DNA from: Planctomycetota bacterium
GTDB lineage: Bacteria; Planctomycetota; Phycisphaerae; UBA1845; UTPLA1
Assembly: GCA_015654675.1 (NCBI GenBank)
Contig: JAATGM010000050.1
Coordinates: 26,524-90,523, forward strand
Reading direction: 5' to 3'
Length of the DNA stretch: 64,000 nt
Shown: positions 34,169-43,430 of the stretch, piece by piece
How positions within the stretch are numbered: the first letter of the stretch is position 1
Layout of the letters: each line of letters begins with the position of its first letter
Translations under genes and position numbers: made by a program
Notes under the pieces: model-generated
The model's database searches: none
Told to the model about the DNA's origin: nothing
The model's input: only the letters and a program-made list of their open reading frames with translations

Positions 34169-36169
34169 TTAGACGCGGATCGGAAGGATGACGAGGGGGA
34201 CTCCGCGATGATAGAAGCGGCGCTGTAGCGAGAAAATCGTGTAGTTGTGCAGTAACCGCGTCAGGGTCGTCTCGTGCGGGAAGACGAGCTGGCCGCCGAA
34301 CAGGACCGACTGGGGGAAGCGGTCGAGGATCTTGGGGGCGAGGTTGCCGATCTCCTCGGCGACATCGGTTCCAATGGCTGACATGCCTTCGGCGTAGTAG
34401 CCGTGGCGATTCATGAAGCGCACATAGCGCTCCAGGTCGGTTCCAACCTTCAGTTTCAAATGTTCAATTTCCTCGGAGCCCTTGAAGACGCCGGCGTCGA
34501 CCAGTCCTACCTCGACGAAGACGAAATTACGGAACGTGCTGCCGAAGAGGCGGAAGATGTTCAGCACGGTGTGAAGGCCGAGGCCGTTGAAGCCGTTGAC
34601 GAGGAGGATGGCGGTCTTGGCGTGTGAGTCGCAGGGCGGGACGTTGCCATTGGTCGCGCCGCCGACAATGGGCTTTCCGCCGGGCATTTCCGCGGCGCGG
34701 ACGAGCTCGTCGAGGCGGGTCAGCAACTGACGGGTGTGCTCGTAGTGGCGGTGGATAACGAAGGCCAGTGCGACGAGTCCGCCGGTCACGATGAGGGTGA
34801 TGTAACCGCCATCGTGGAACTTGAGGACGACGACCGCGACCAGGATGAAGCTGGTCATGATGAGGGCCGTGCCGTTGATGGCGAGGCGGCGGAACCAGTC
34901 GCGGATGCGGGAACGTTCTCTTAGCCAGTATCGCACCATGCCGAGCTGCGACAGGACGAATGTGATGAAGACGTTGATTGAGTAAAGGACGACCAACTTT
35001 TTCACGGCGCCGCCGGTGACGAACATCATGGCGGTGGCGGCGAGCCCCATGAGCAGGATGCCATTTCCGGTGACGAATCGATCGCTGAGCATTCCGAAGC
35101 GGGTCGGGAACCAGCGGTCGAGGGCCATGCTGGCCAGGACGCGCGGTCCGTCAAGGAAGCCGGTTTGCGCGGCCATGAGCAGCAGGGCAGCTTCGGAGAT
35201 GAGGGTGATCCAGACCGTGATTTCGGCGGTACGGGGTGACCAGCCGACGGTGACGGTTTCGAATAGGACCGCGTTGAGGGTCTTGCCGGGGACGTGCTGA
35301 ACGTTGAACAGCAGGTATCCGATCATCAGACCGAGGACCGTGAAGGCGAGCGAGAAACCCATGTATCGCATGGTGCGCTTGGCGGTTTCGACACGCGGTT
35401 CACGGAGGACCGGGATGCCGTTGCTGACAGCTTCGATTCCCGTAAACGTTCCCGCACCCATGCTGTAGGCCTTCAGGATCAGGACGACGATCCCAAAGAT
35501 CCCCATCTGGCCCTGTAGTTGTCGCAGGTCGGTTTGGGTGTGGGTGACGAGCTGCGGCACCGACGGCGCATGTTGGACGATCGCATAGATGATGAAGAAA
35601 ACGTGCGAGATCAGGAAGGCGAGGAAAACAGGGACGAGCGGGATGATGGACTCTTTCACGCCGCGGAGATTGAGCAAGGTCAGCAATACAATTGCGGCGA
35701 GCGCGATCTCGAATTTGTGGGCCGTCCATGCGGGCGGAAAAAAGCTGAAGAGGGCATCGGCGCCGCTGGCCACGGAAATTGTGATGGTAAGGACATAATC
35801 AACCAGGAGGGCGCAGCCCGAGATCATGCCAAGACTGGGCGACAGCAACTTGCTCGCGACCAGGTAGCCGCCGCCTCCGTGAGGGAAGAGCTCGATGATC
35901 TGGGTGTAACTGGCGGAGAGGATAATGATCGTAATCGTCGACGCGAGCGCGACGAATATGCCGAGCGAATGGTGGCCATCGAGGGCCAGGTAGGCCTCCT
36001 CCGGCCCGTAGCACGAAGATGACAGCCCGTCGGCACCGAGTCCGATCCAGGCGAAGAAGGCGATCAGCGATAGCTTGTGAAAGATGTGCTTGTCGTGGGG
36101 GCTGCGGGGTGCCCCGAACAAGATCTTGCGGATCGTCTTTTTGGTTGTCAGAACGGACTGTTCGGTCAA
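34169..36169 (-). CDS. APC-superfamily transporter, KimA/YdaO-like potassium or amino acid permease
   Basis: A 666-residue permease with about 12 transmembrane segments in residues 30-480 and a soluble C-terminal domain of about 170 residues (AILLVNGFNGLGLHTVLNIF near 540). The N-terminal FGADGLSSSCYGPEEA is the first, broken helix of the APC fold, and the SMGAGTFTGIEAVSNG region is the transport core. The size and the large cytosolic C-terminal domain match KimA-type proton/potassium symporters, though amino acid transport is possible. The start is TTG 36169, preceded by GGAGAGG; no ATG exists near the N-terminus. Confidence 0.85.
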   Translation of the reverse strand: MTEQSVLTTKKTIRKILFGAPRSPHDKHIFHKLSLIAFFAWIGLGADGLSSSCYGPEEAYLALDGHHSLGIFVALASTITIIILSASYTQIIELFPHGGGGYLVASKLLSPSLGMISGCALLVDYVLTITISVASGADALFSFFPPAWTAHKFEIALAAIVLLTLLNLRGVKESIIPLVPVFLAFLISHVFFIIYAIVQHAPSVPQLVTHTQTDLRQLQGQMGIFGIVVLILKAYSMGAGTFTGIEAVSNGIPVLREPRVETAKRTMRYMGFSLAFTVLGLMIGYLLFNVQHVPGKTLNAVLFETVTVGWSPRTAEITVWITLISEAALLLMAAQTGFLDGPRVLASMALDRWFPTRFGMLSDRFVTGNGILLMGLAATAMMFVTGGAVKKLVVLYSINVFITFVLSQLGMVRYWLRERSRIRDWFRRLAINGTALIMTSFILVAVVVLKFHDGGYITLIVTGGLVALAFVIHRHYEHTRQLLTRLDELVRAAEMPGGKPIVGGATNGNVPPCDSHAKTAILLVNGFNGLGLHTVLNIFRLFGSTFRNFVFVEVGLVDAGVFKGSEEIEHLKLKVGTDLERYVRFMNRHGYYAEGMSAIGTDVAEEIGNLAPKILDRFPQSVLFGGQLVFPHETTLTRLLHNYTIFSLQRRFYHRGVPLVILPIRV

Positions 36170-36236
36170 CGCCTACGATCCTCTCCGGCCGCAGACAGGA
36201 CTGCGCCGAGAGGGAATGAATACCACGGAGAGGCGG

Positions 36237-36728
36237 TTAGACAAAGTGGCTGGGGTCGAATGCGGCCAGGACTTCGGCGTGGATGCGGCGTGGCCGGCCG
36301 GTTTGCATGTCGACGTAAGCCCATATATTCAGGGCTGTTGCGATGATTTTTCCGTCTTTGGGGCGAATGATCTCGTGGCGGCGATGGGCGGTGGCCTTTT
36401 CCAAGTAGCATAGCCAAGTCGCGCAGATCAGCTCGTCGCCGAGGCGGGCGGGCCGAAGGTAGCTGATTTCGTGGCGGCGGACCACAAACATTGCCTGCAA
36501 TTTGTGGTAGGCGCTGGCGTTATATCCTAATTGGGCCGAATGCGCGATGGCGGCTTCGTTCATCCAGGCGAGGATGACGACGTTTGAAGCATGGTCCTGT
36601 GCGTCAATGTGCTCCGGCATCACTTTCACCGGAAGCACAAACGGCCGATTAACCGAGAATTGGATTTGGCTTTGGCCGGTCATACGCGGGAGCTGATTCG
36701 CGGCCAGTGCAAATGTCAACTTCGTCAT
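36237..36728 (-). CDS. Acyl-CoA thioesterase (hotdog fold)
   Basis: A 163-residue hotdog-fold thioesterase of the 4-hydroxybenzoyl-CoA type (YbgC/FcbC): [22 protein letters not shown] (Asp and Asn in the catalytic loop), [19 protein letters not shown], ending in a strand with RRIHAEV. It hydrolyses acyl-CoA thioesters; the substrate is unknown. The start is uncertain: ATG 36728, ATG 36749 and ATG 36683 are in frame, none with a ribosome site, and the fold itself begins after 36683. It is divergent from the pseudopilin gene. Confidence 0.8.
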   Translation of the reverse strand: MTKLTFALAANQLPRMTGQSQIQFSVNRPFVLPVKVMPEHIDAQDHASNVVILAWMNEAAIAHSAQLGYNASAYHKLQAMFVVRRHEISYLRPARLGDELICATWLCYLEKATAHRRHEIIRPKDGKIIATALNIWAYVDMQTGRPRRIHAEVLAAFDPSHFV

Positions 36729-36764
36729 GCAGAGTCGTGCGTTAGCCATTGACCGGGCAAGCGT

Positions 36765-36770
36765 TATAAT
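36765..36770 (+). promoter_or_regulatory. Consensus -10 box for the pseudopilin gene
   Basis: TATAAT at 36765-36770 with a poor -35 (TTAGCC, 17-nt spacer at 36742-36747). It would start transcription about 36777, giving a leader of about 19 nt that contains the GGAGAGG ribosome site of the gene at 36796. Confidence 0.5.
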
Positions 36771-36795
36771 TAAGACACAAGTCGGAGAGGTCGTC

Positions 36796-37422
36796 TTGAA
36801 ACGCAGAGTCGGATTTACGCTGATTGAGCTGCTGGTGGTCATTGCCATCATTGCCGGGCTGATCGCGATCATCTTTCCCGCATTCGGGAAGGCCCGCGAG
36901 CGGAGCAAGATGACAAAATGCGCCAGCAACCTCCGCCAGATCGGCATTGGGTTTTCGTCCTACCTGCGCGAGAGTGGGGACGTGTACCCGTTTGCGTCAT
37001 ACATGCCGTCGATTGGTCCGGATCCGCTGGCGACGTCCGACCCGGTCATCAGGATCGCCGATGTGATGGAAATACACGTCGGATCGGACAAGGCGTTTCA
37101 GTGCCCGCAGGACATGCTTCTCGCGTCCCGTGATAGAGAGGCACCGAACACCGCGAAGACCTATTTCGAGTCGGAAAAATCGAGCTATCAATATCGCGGT
37201 GCACTCGTGCCGCCATTCCCGGATCCTCCAATGCTGGCCGGCCATACGATGGACCAATTTCTGCAGGCGATCCAGCGTCGAAGCGAGAGGCAATATCAGG
37301 AAAGCATGGTTTGGATCATGAGCGATTATGACAATTTCCATGACCCAGATCGGCCTGACTCAAAGAACGCGCGACGATATCTGTTTAATGACGGTCACGT
37401 CACGGAGTTCGAGAATTTCTAG
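36796..37422 (+). CDS. Type II secretion-like pseudopilin with prepilin N-terminus
   Basis: A 208-residue protein beginning [21 protein letters not shown]: a short basic leader, Gly-Phe cleavage site and Glu5, a textbook prepilin signal. The C-terminus ([12 protein letters not shown]) matches the H-x-DGHV tail of planctomycete pseudopilins. TTG 36796 is chosen because GGAGAGG lies seven to eight nt upstream and it yields the expected 6-residue leader; in-frame codons from 36727 would bury the prepilin signal. It is followed 9 nt later by a small membrane-anchored protein gene, and a terminator ends the pair. Confidence 0.88.
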   Translation: MKRRVGFTLIELLVVIAIIAGLIAIIFPAFGKARERSKMTKCASNLRQIGIGFSSYLRESGDVYPFASYMPSIGPDPLATSDPVIRIADVMEIHVGSDKAFQCPQDMLLASRDREAPNTAKTYFESEKSSYQYRGALVPPFPDPPMLAGHTMDQFLQAIQRRSERQYQESMVWIMSDYDNFHDPDRPDSKNARRYLFNDGHVTEFENF

Positions 37423-37431
37423 GAGCATGTC

Positions 37432-38085
37432 GTGATCAAACAATCCGACCAGGAAACATCGACGTCGAAGGTGAGACTGGCACTGGCCGCGACGGTGGCG
37501 TTGCTGGCAGTTGGTGGCGCGGTCTGGGCAGTTGCGGGAAAGCACGGTGATACCAAGCCGACAGTCGAAGTTCCGCAGCAGTTCGCGCTTGATACTCTCA
37601 AGAAGGCCCAACCAGGACCAGCGATGTTCGAACAGATGCGGGGCCTGCGCGACCGAACGGACCTTACGGATGAGCAACGCGAGCAGATTCGCGACAACAT
37701 GCGCGCGGCAATGGAAGCGAGAATGAAGGCCCATGTGGACGAGTATTTCGGGGCCACCGGCGATGAAAAAAAGAAGATACTCGACAAGCACATCGACGAG
37801 TTTCAGAAGATGCGCGAGGAGATGGAGGCGCGACGCAAGCAGGAAGGCAATCAGGCCGGCGGGCCTCCGGGTGGCGATAAGCCGCGCGGCGAAGGGGACC
37901 GTGGCCAGGGCGGACCGGGCGGACGCGGCGGCGGGAGTCGCGAAGAGCGGATGGCCCGCACGCAATCGCGAAACCCGGATCAAACGGCCAAACGAATGGC
38001 TTATTCGGCTGCAATTCGCGAACGAATGAAAGAGCGTGGCATCACACCGCCGCAGTGGGGCGGTGGCGGACGACCGCGCGGCTGA
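37432..38085 (+). CDS. Membrane-anchored LTxxQ-like protein with Gly/Arg-rich region
   Basis: A 217-residue protein with one N-terminal membrane segment (LALAATVALLAVGGAVWAVAG, residues about 16-36), a helical charged region resembling the LTxxQ motif of Spy/CpxP-type periplasmic proteins (DLTDEQREQIRDNM near 77-90), and a Gly/Arg-rich low-complexity stretch at about 143-172. It ends in PQWGGGGRPRG. Function is unknown. GTG 37432 has AGGAG five nt upstream. It is probably cotranscribed with the upstream pseudopilin. Confidence 0.7.
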   Translation: MIKQSDQETSTSKVRLALAATVALLAVGGAVWAVAGKHGDTKPTVEVPQQFALDTLKKAQPGPAMFEQMRGLRDRTDLTDEQREQIRDNMRAAMEARMKAHVDEYFGATGDEKKKILDKHIDEFQKMREEMEARRKQEGNQAGGPPGGDKPRGEGDRGQGGPGGRGGGSREERMARTQSRNPDQTAKRMAYSAAIRERMKERGITPPQWGGGGRPRG

Positions 38086-38112
38086 CGAATCGGTCAGAGA
38101 ACAGACGATTTC

Positions 38113-38147
38113 GAGTCGCCCACCCATCGCGGTGGGCGATTCTTTTT
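38113..38147 (+). terminator. Rho-independent terminator
   Basis: A 12-bp stem (38113-38124 with 38131-38142, one G-U pair) closes a 6-nt loop and is followed at once by TTTTT (38143-38147). This is the clearest intrinsic terminator in the window and closes the pseudopilin/LTxxQ transcript. Confidence 0.9.
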
Positions 38148-38214
38148 CATGTCCGGTCCATCCGATACAATCGATCCTTCAAGGGCCATGAAGCCCGCCT
38201 GAAAGGACCGATTG

Positions 38215-39225
38215 ATGCGCTATACGGACCCCGAAAAATTCATCACTATCCAGCAGCACATCATCGAGCAGCAGACGAAGCATCCGACCGCGTCGGGCGA
38301 GTTCAGCTGGCTTCTCTCGGGATTGACGCTGGCGGCCTGCCTGATCCAAGCGATTGTGCGCCGGGCCGGATTGGTTGACATTCTGGGTGGGGCGGACTCC
38401 GAGAACGTTCACGGCGAGCTACAGCAAAAGCTTGACGTATACGCCAACAAGGTCATCGAGCGGTGCCTGGCATCGCGCGGAAATGTTGCGGTCCTTGGCT
38501 CCGAGGAGATTCCCGAACCGATAGTTGTTCCGACGCCGGAGGGCTCCGGGAGGTACGTTGTCCTGTTCGATCCGCTGGACGGGTCGGGCAATATTGACGT
38601 CAACGTGGCTGTCGGGACGATTTTCTCGATCTACGAACGCGTTACCCACGGTCCGGTTACTGACGGCGGCCGGAAGGACGTCCTGCAGCCCGGCAGCCGA
38701 CAGCTCGCCGCCGGGTACGTTGTCTATGGTTCGAGCACGGTACTGGTCTATACGACCGGCCATGGCGTGCATCTGTTCACGTTGGACCCAGCTTCCGGGT
38801 CTTTCATGCTCGCCAACGAGCACGCGCGGATACCTGAAAACGGAAAAATCTACAGCGTCAACGAGGCCAACGCCGACTCGTTTGGGGCCGGAATCAACGC
38901 TTATCTTGACTGGGCGAAGAGCAAGGCGGCCGGACCCTATACGTCGCGGTACATCGGCTCGATGGTCGCCGACGTGCATCGCACGCTTGTTAAGGGCGGG
39001 GTATTCATGTATCCGGCGACGGCCAAGTCGCCCAAGGGAAAGCTTCGCCTGATGTACGAAGCCAATCCGATGGCTTTCATCGTCGAACAGGCGGGCGGCC
39101 TCGCGACCGACGGCAAGAATCGCATCCTCGACAAGCAACCGACCGAGCTTCATGAGCGAACGCCGCTGTTCATCGGCGCGAAGGACGACGTCACGCGCGT
39201 GATGGAGTTGATGGCCCGCGGCTAG
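38215..39225 (+). CDS. fbp: Fructose-1,6-bisphosphatase, class I
   Basis: A 336-residue class I FBPase with the metal site VLFDPLDGSGNIDVN near residue 118, GSEEIPEPI near 96, and KGGVFMYPATAKSPKGKLRLMYEANPMAF in the C-terminal half. It removes the 1-phosphate of fructose 1,6-bisphosphate in gluconeogenesis, which would supply the glycogen pathway. ATG 38215 is chosen (AGGAC six nt upstream) over the overlapping TTG 38212. A TACAAT hexamer at 38166-38171 may be its -10 box. prmC follows 9 nt downstream. Confidence 0.94.
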   Translation: MRYTDPEKFITIQQHIIEQQTKHPTASGEFSWLLSGLTLAACLIQAIVRRAGLVDILGGADSENVHGELQQKLDVYANKVIERCLASRGNVAVLGSEEIPEPIVVPTPEGSGRYVVLFDPLDGSGNIDVNVAVGTIFSIYERVTHGPVTDGGRKDVLQPGSRQLAAGYVVYGSSTVLVYTTGHGVHLFTLDPASGSFMLANEHARIPENGKIYSVNEANADSFGAGINAYLDWAKSKAAGPYTSRYIGSMVADVHRTLVKGGVFMYPATAKSPKGKLRLMYEANPMAFIVEQAGGLATDGKNRILDKQPTELHERTPLFIGAKDDVTRVMELMARG

Positions 39226-39234
39226 CAAATCTGC

Positions 39235-40125
39235 ATGGCGGAATCACAGACGGCGACATGGACGATCGGCCGGCTCCTGCAATGGACGCAGGGCTACCTC
39301 GCGGACAAGGGGCTGGAGGAGCCGCGCCTGTCGAGCGAGCTGCTGCTGGCGGCGGCGCTCGGATGCCGGAAGATTGAGCTTTACACTCGTTTTGACCAGG
39401 CTCCGGCCGCTGAGCAGGTGGAGCGATTTCGGGAGCTGGTGCGCGAGGCGGCGGGGCACAAGCCGATTGCCTATCTGGTAGGGCGGAAAGAGTTTTATTC
39501 GCTTGAGTTCGTTGTCACGCCAGATGTGCTGATTCCGCGTCCCGAAACGGAGCTGCTGGTCGAGCAGACGGTGACGGTGCTACGCGACTTGAAGCGCGAG
39601 CCCGCGTGGGTGTGGGACATCGGGACGGGGAGCGGTTGCGCGGCCGTGGCGATTGCGAAGTTTCATCCGGCGGCGCGGGTCGTGGCGAGCGATGTGTCGA
39701 CGTCCGCGTTGGCGGTGGCGCGGCAAAACGCGGAGCGGCATGGTGTCGGGGAGCGCGTGACGTTTGTCGAAGCGGACGCGACTGAGATTTCGGCGGAGGT
39801 TGTGCCGACGGACGGATTTGACGTGCTGGTATCCAATCCGCCGTATATCGCCGAATCGCAGCGGATGTCGCTGCCGGCGAATATTCGCGAGCATGAGCCG
39901 GCGCTGGCGCTGTTTGGCGGAGCGGATGGGCTGGCGGTTATTCGGAAGATTGCGGCTGGAGGTCTGGCGAAGTTGGCCGCGGACGGCCGGGCGTTTGTCG
40001 AAGTGGCGGACGGGCAAGCCGAATCGGCGGCGGCGGTGTTTGCGGGTGAGGGGTGGGCGCATCGCGACACGCTGAAGGACGGGGCGGGGATTCCGCGGGT
40101 GTTGCGGCTGGGGCGTCGGCCATGA
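39235..40125 (+). CDS. prmC: Peptide chain release factor glutamine methyltransferase
   Basis: A 296-residue enzyme with the N-terminal helical domain (to about residue 80), the SAM motif VWDIGTGSGCAAVAIAKF near 123 and the catalytic NPPY in VSNPPYIAES near 200. It methylates the Gln of the GGQ motif of release factors RF1 and RF2. A prfA gene often precedes it elsewhere; here fbp does. Its stop overlaps the start of the glycosyltransferase gene (ATGA). Confidence 0.94.
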   Translation: MAESQTATWTIGRLLQWTQGYLADKGLEEPRLSSELLLAAALGCRKIELYTRFDQAPAAEQVERFRELVREAAGHKPIAYLVGRKEFYSLEFVVTPDVLIPRPETELLVEQTVTVLRDLKREPAWVWDIGTGSGCAAVAIAKFHPAARVVASDVSTSALAVARQNAERHGVGERVTFVEADATEISAEVVPTDGFDVLVSNPPYIAESQRMSLPANIREHEPALALFGGADGLAVIRKIAAGGLAKLAADGRAFVEVADGQAESAAAVFAGEGWAHRDTLKDGAGIPRVLRLGRRP

Positions 40126-41210
40126 CCGCGCTGGCGGATCACGAGTTCAGGCGCATTCTGCTGATTAAACCGAGTTCGCCGGGTGACATCATTCACGCGT
40201 TGCCCGTGCTGCATGGATTGCGCGCGCGGTATCCGGGGGCGCATATTGCCTGGCTGGTTGCGACGCCATTTGTCGATCTGGTCGCGGTGGATCCGGCGCT
40301 GTCGGAGGTCATACCGTTTGACCGGAAGCGCTTCGGCCGGCTGGGGCGGAGCTGGCCGGTCAGCGTGGATTTTGCGAAGTTTGTGCGTGAGTTGGCGCGG
40401 CGCGAGTTCGACCTGGTGGTCGATCTTCAAGGGTTGTTTCGCAGCGGATTTCTGTCGCTGGCGAGCGGGGCAACGGCGAGGATTGGGTTTGGGGACGCGC
40501 GGGAGTGCGCGTGGCTGTTTTATTCGCACCGGCTGCGCATTCGCGGGCGCGATGTGCACGCGGCTGACAAGAATGCGATGCTGGCGGGATTGCTCGGGCT
40601 CGATCTGCGGCGGATGGACTTCTCAATCGCGATGTCAGAAGACGATCGGCGCGTCGCGGGCGAGCTGATCTCGGAGGCCGGGGCTGCGGGGTCAGCGTTT
40701 GCGGTGCTGGTGCCGGCGACTCGATGGGAAACCAAATGCTGGGCGGCGGAGCGATTCGGCGAGACCGGGTTGCGATTGCTTCGCGAGACGGGGATGCGGT
40801 CGATTCTGGTCGGGGGACGCGACGACTTTGCCGCGGGAGAGGCGGCGGCACGGGCTTCGGGTGGGGCGGCGATGAACGCCTGCGGCCGGACAACACTTCG
40901 TCAGCTTGCGGCCATTATCGAGCGGGCTGCGATCGTGATTACAGGGGATTCGACGCCGATGCATGTGGCCGCAGCGCTGAAGCGGCCGCTGGTGGCGATC
41001 TTTGGGCCGACAAATCCGGTGCGGACGGGTCCGTATGGGCAGCTGCGAGATGTCCTGCGGTTGCCACTGGATTGTTCGCCCTGCTATCTGAAGTTGCTAC
41101 GACAGTGTCCTCGCGGGCATGCCTGCATGGTGGAAATGTCGGTAGATCGGGTGGTAGAGGCCGCGCTGGCCCGGCTGAATGCGAGTGATGCGCCTGTGGT
41201 GCGGGCGTGA
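40122..41210 (+). CDS. Glycosyltransferase family 9 (heptosyltransferase-like)
   Basis: A 362-residue GT9 enzyme: N-terminal RILLIKPSSPGDIIHALPVL with the catalytic-region Asp, and the C-terminal nucleotide-sugar motif VITGDSTPMHVAAALKRPLVAIFGPTNPVRTGP followed by a CSPCY segment and RCPRGHACM. GT9 proteins transfer heptose to lipopolysaccharide core, so an outer membrane with LPS-like glycolipid is suggested. ATG 40122 overlaps the prmC stop; further upstream the frame reads within prmC. Confidence 0.9.
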   Translation: MTALADHEFRRILLIKPSSPGDIIHALPVLHGLRARYPGAHIAWLVATPFVDLVAVDPALSEVIPFDRKRFGRLGRSWPVSVDFAKFVRELARREFDLVVDLQGLFRSGFLSLASGATARIGFGDARECAWLFYSHRLRIRGRDVHAADKNAMLAGLLGLDLRRMDFSIAMSEDDRRVAGELISEAGAAGSAFAVLVPATRWETKCWAAERFGETGLRLLRETGMRSILVGGRDDFAAGEAAARASGGAAMNACGRTTLRQLAAIIERAAIVITGDSTPMHVAAALKRPLVAIFGPTNPVRTGPYGQLRDVLRLPLDCSPCYLKLLRQCPRGHACMVEMSVDRVVEAALARLNASDAPVVRA

Positions 41211-42583
41211 GCCGCCTCGTGTGGATTTGGGTTGCGTGGGTGATTGCGACCGGGCAGACGCCCGGGCCGGAAGAGGTTCGGCTGCTCACGCGAGCGACCA
41301 TTGAGAGCGTTGCCGAAGACGGCCGAAGCGTGGTGATCAAGCCACGCGAGGCGGTGGTGATCGAGACCGGACAAGACGTGGTTTTTTCGGCGGATGGAAC
41401 ACCGCTGGCTTCGGGGCACGTGGCGACGACGCAGCCGGGCGCCGCAACGGTCACGATGGACTGGGTTGGCGTATTACCTGCGCCCGGGTTTGAGGCGACG
41501 TTGATTCCGCGCGAGTTGGGGCGCATTGTTCGGGCGAGACTGCCATTCGATGGCGCGTTGTGGACACATGTTCGTGAAGTTCTGAGCGAGGGGCATCGAT
41601 GCATACTGGAGCATGGTGAGGGCGATGGGCTTAAATCAGGCGATCGGTTGCTCGTGTTGCGTCAGGGAATGCCGATTGCGCGGGTCGAGGTCGATCGTTT
41701 TGTGGACGGGAAGGCCCAGGGGGAGGTGACGAAGCTCATTGGAAACGCTGAGATCAAGGCGGGGGACGCCGTGCGATCGGAACAGAGCCCAGCGGCGCGC
41801 AAATCGGGGCGACTGCGGTCGCGCGTGCTACGCGTCACCGGCGAAGGCGATCAGGTAGTCTGGTTTCCGGTGGACGAGCGCGATGGGGCGGCGGTTGGAG
41901 ATCGGTGGCTCGTTTCCGGCACGGACGGGCCGGTTGGCGTCATAGAGCTTCGAGAGTTTCGAGGGCCCTTCGCGGTGGCATCCGGCCTGGCAGCACTGCA
42001 TCGGCGGCCTATTCGCGCTGGCGACTGGGTGAAGCGGCGCGATCCGCGGGATGTCGCGGCGGGACGCGTGCCTTTGCAGATTTTCCGGGTGGAGGGCGAT
42101 TACGTCTTGATCAACGCTGGCGAGACCGACCAGATGGCGCGGGATCAATCGCTGACGGCATACCGCGAGGGGCGGGCGATTGCGCGGCTCACGCTGTCGG
42201 CGGTGAAGATCGATTTCAGCGGGGCCAAGGTGGAAGTACCGGCGACAGCGACCGGGCCGGCGACAACTCGCCCGGTGACGAGTCGACCAGCGGGTCCGGA
42301 GCTGGAGGTCGGAGACGAGGTTTATGCGCAGCCGCCGTCCACCGGGCGCCGGCGGCTCGGGAAGCTGGAGTGGGTTGAGGCCGGTCGGGTCGCGGCGCTT
42401 GGTTTGGAGCCGGGGGCAAAACCGGCGATTGGGGACGGCGTTGTATTGGACATGGGTGAATTGGGGATTGGGATGGCAATTGTGCTCGATGCGGGCGCGG
42501 AGCGAGCGACGCTGTTCGTGCCGTCCGTGGCGGCCCCGGCGCAGGCCAGCGCGGGGACCGCGGTTTATTCGATCGACGAATGA
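41207..42583 (+). CDS. Secreted protein of tandem GD-box beta-barrel repeats
   Basis: A 458-residue protein with a short N-terminal hydrophobic segment (VWIWVAWVIATGQ), then about four or five imperfect repeats of 70-90 residues. Each contains a GDxLLVLR-type strand, an (I)ARVEV-type strand and an I-x-GD-x-V turn: GDRLLVLRQGMPIARVEV near 145, GDRWLVSGTDGPVGVIEL near 230, QSLTAYREGRAIARLTL near 310 and IGDGVVLD near 408. A Thr/Pro-rich linker lies near 345. I know no function. GTG 41207 overlaps the previous stop (GTGA). Confidence 0.65.
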   Translation: MSRLVWIWVAWVIATGQTPGPEEVRLLTRATIESVAEDGRSVVIKPREAVVIETGQDVVFSADGTPLASGHVATTQPGAATVTMDWVGVLPAPGFEATLIPRELGRIVRARLPFDGALWTHVREVLSEGHRCILEHGEGDGLKSGDRLLVLRQGMPIARVEVDRFVDGKAQGEVTKLIGNAEIKAGDAVRSEQSPAARKSGRLRSRVLRVTGEGDQVVWFPVDERDGAAVGDRWLVSGTDGPVGVIELREFRGPFAVASGLAALHRRPIRAGDWVKRRDPRDVAAGRVPLQIFRVEGDYVLINAGETDQMARDQSLTAYREGRAIARLTLSAVKIDFSGAKVEVPATATGPATTRPVTSRPAGPELEVGDEVYAQPPSTGRRRLGKLEWVEAGRVAALGLEPGAKPAIGDGVVLDMGELGIGMAIVLDAGAERATLFVPSVAAPAQASAGTAVYSIDE

Positions 42584-42588
42584 GCGGG

Positions 42589-43422
42589 CTACTTTTTCGT
42601 GCCCGGGGTGAGATCGAGGTCAAGCGGCTCCTGAATCTGGATAGGTTCTTCGCGGACTTCCCAGTCTTTACCCGGGGGAGAATCGATCTGGAAGCGCGAG
42701 TCGGCCGGCGCGTCGCTGGGGTTCATGTTGTCGAAGCGGACGTCGATAATGTTTTCGTCGGAGAGGCGTTCGACTTCGATGCGGATGGGGAGTTCGAGCT
42801 TTTTGTCGACCCACATATCAAGTCGCTTGTACTTGCGGGAGAGCTCGACTTCTTCGGGGCGGGGGATGCAATGGAGGTGGTCGGTATTGGGCGGGTCGTC
42901 GGCCTTGGGTTTTTCGAGCGTGATGGTGAAGACTTTGAGCATCTCGGCGCGACGCTGGCCGAAGGGCAGCGGGAAGGGGCCTTTCCCGATTTTGAAGGGG
43001 TCGATGCGTTCGCCGGGGCGGACGACCTGGCGTTTGATGATCTGCTTGGCGCCGTCGTTGCGTTCGGTGAACCAGGAGCCGTCGAACAGATAGTATTCTC
43101 GGTTGGGGCGTTTGGTTCCGCCGGCGATAGTTTCGTCGAAGCGGATCATGAACTTGGAATTGGGATCGCCGCGACTGAAGAAAAGCTCGCCGTTCTTGAC
43201 GACCTTGTCTTCGACGGGTTCGAAGCGGGTGTCGTTATAGATGAGCTTGGTGCTGATGCCCTTGATCGACTCGCCCTTGGTTTCAAGTCGATCGAGGATT
43301 GCATCGATGGTGGCGTCGCCGGAAGAAGCGGGAGGGGCCGCGGCGGGGGCGCTGGTTGGCGTGGGTGACGCGGCGGGCGCGGCAAGCAGCGTTAGTGCCA
43401 AGCTAAGGAAGAATTGAATCAT
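42589..43422 (-). CDS. LolA-like outer-membrane lipoprotein carrier protein
   Basis: A 277-residue exported protein: signal peptide (MIQFFLSLALTLLAAPA), an Ala/Pro-rich linker to about residue 34, then the half-barrel strands of the LolA/LolB fold (IDAILDRLETKGESIKGIS, NGELFFSR, YYLFDGSWF, RLDMWVDKKLELPIRIEV). This fold carries lipid-modified cargo in the periplasm. ATG 43422 has GAGG seven nt upstream. It is the last gene of a four-gene operon with an ABC transporter of the LolCD type, which supports a lipoprotein-trafficking role. Confidence 0.72.
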   Translation of the reverse strand: MIQFFLSLALTLLAAPAASPTPTSAPAAAPPASSGDATIDAILDRLETKGESIKGISTKLIYNDTRFEPVEDKVVKNGELFFSRGDPNSKFMIRFDETIAGGTKRPNREYYLFDGSWFTERNDGAKQIIKRQVVRPGERIDPFKIGKGPFPLPFGQRRAEMLKVFTITLEKPKADDPPNTDHLHCIPRPEEVELSRKYKRLDMWVDKKLELPIRIEVERLSDENIIDVRFDNMNPSDAPADSRFQIDSPPGKDWEVREEPIQIQEPLDLDLTPGTKK

Positions 43423-43430
43423 GTCGGACC

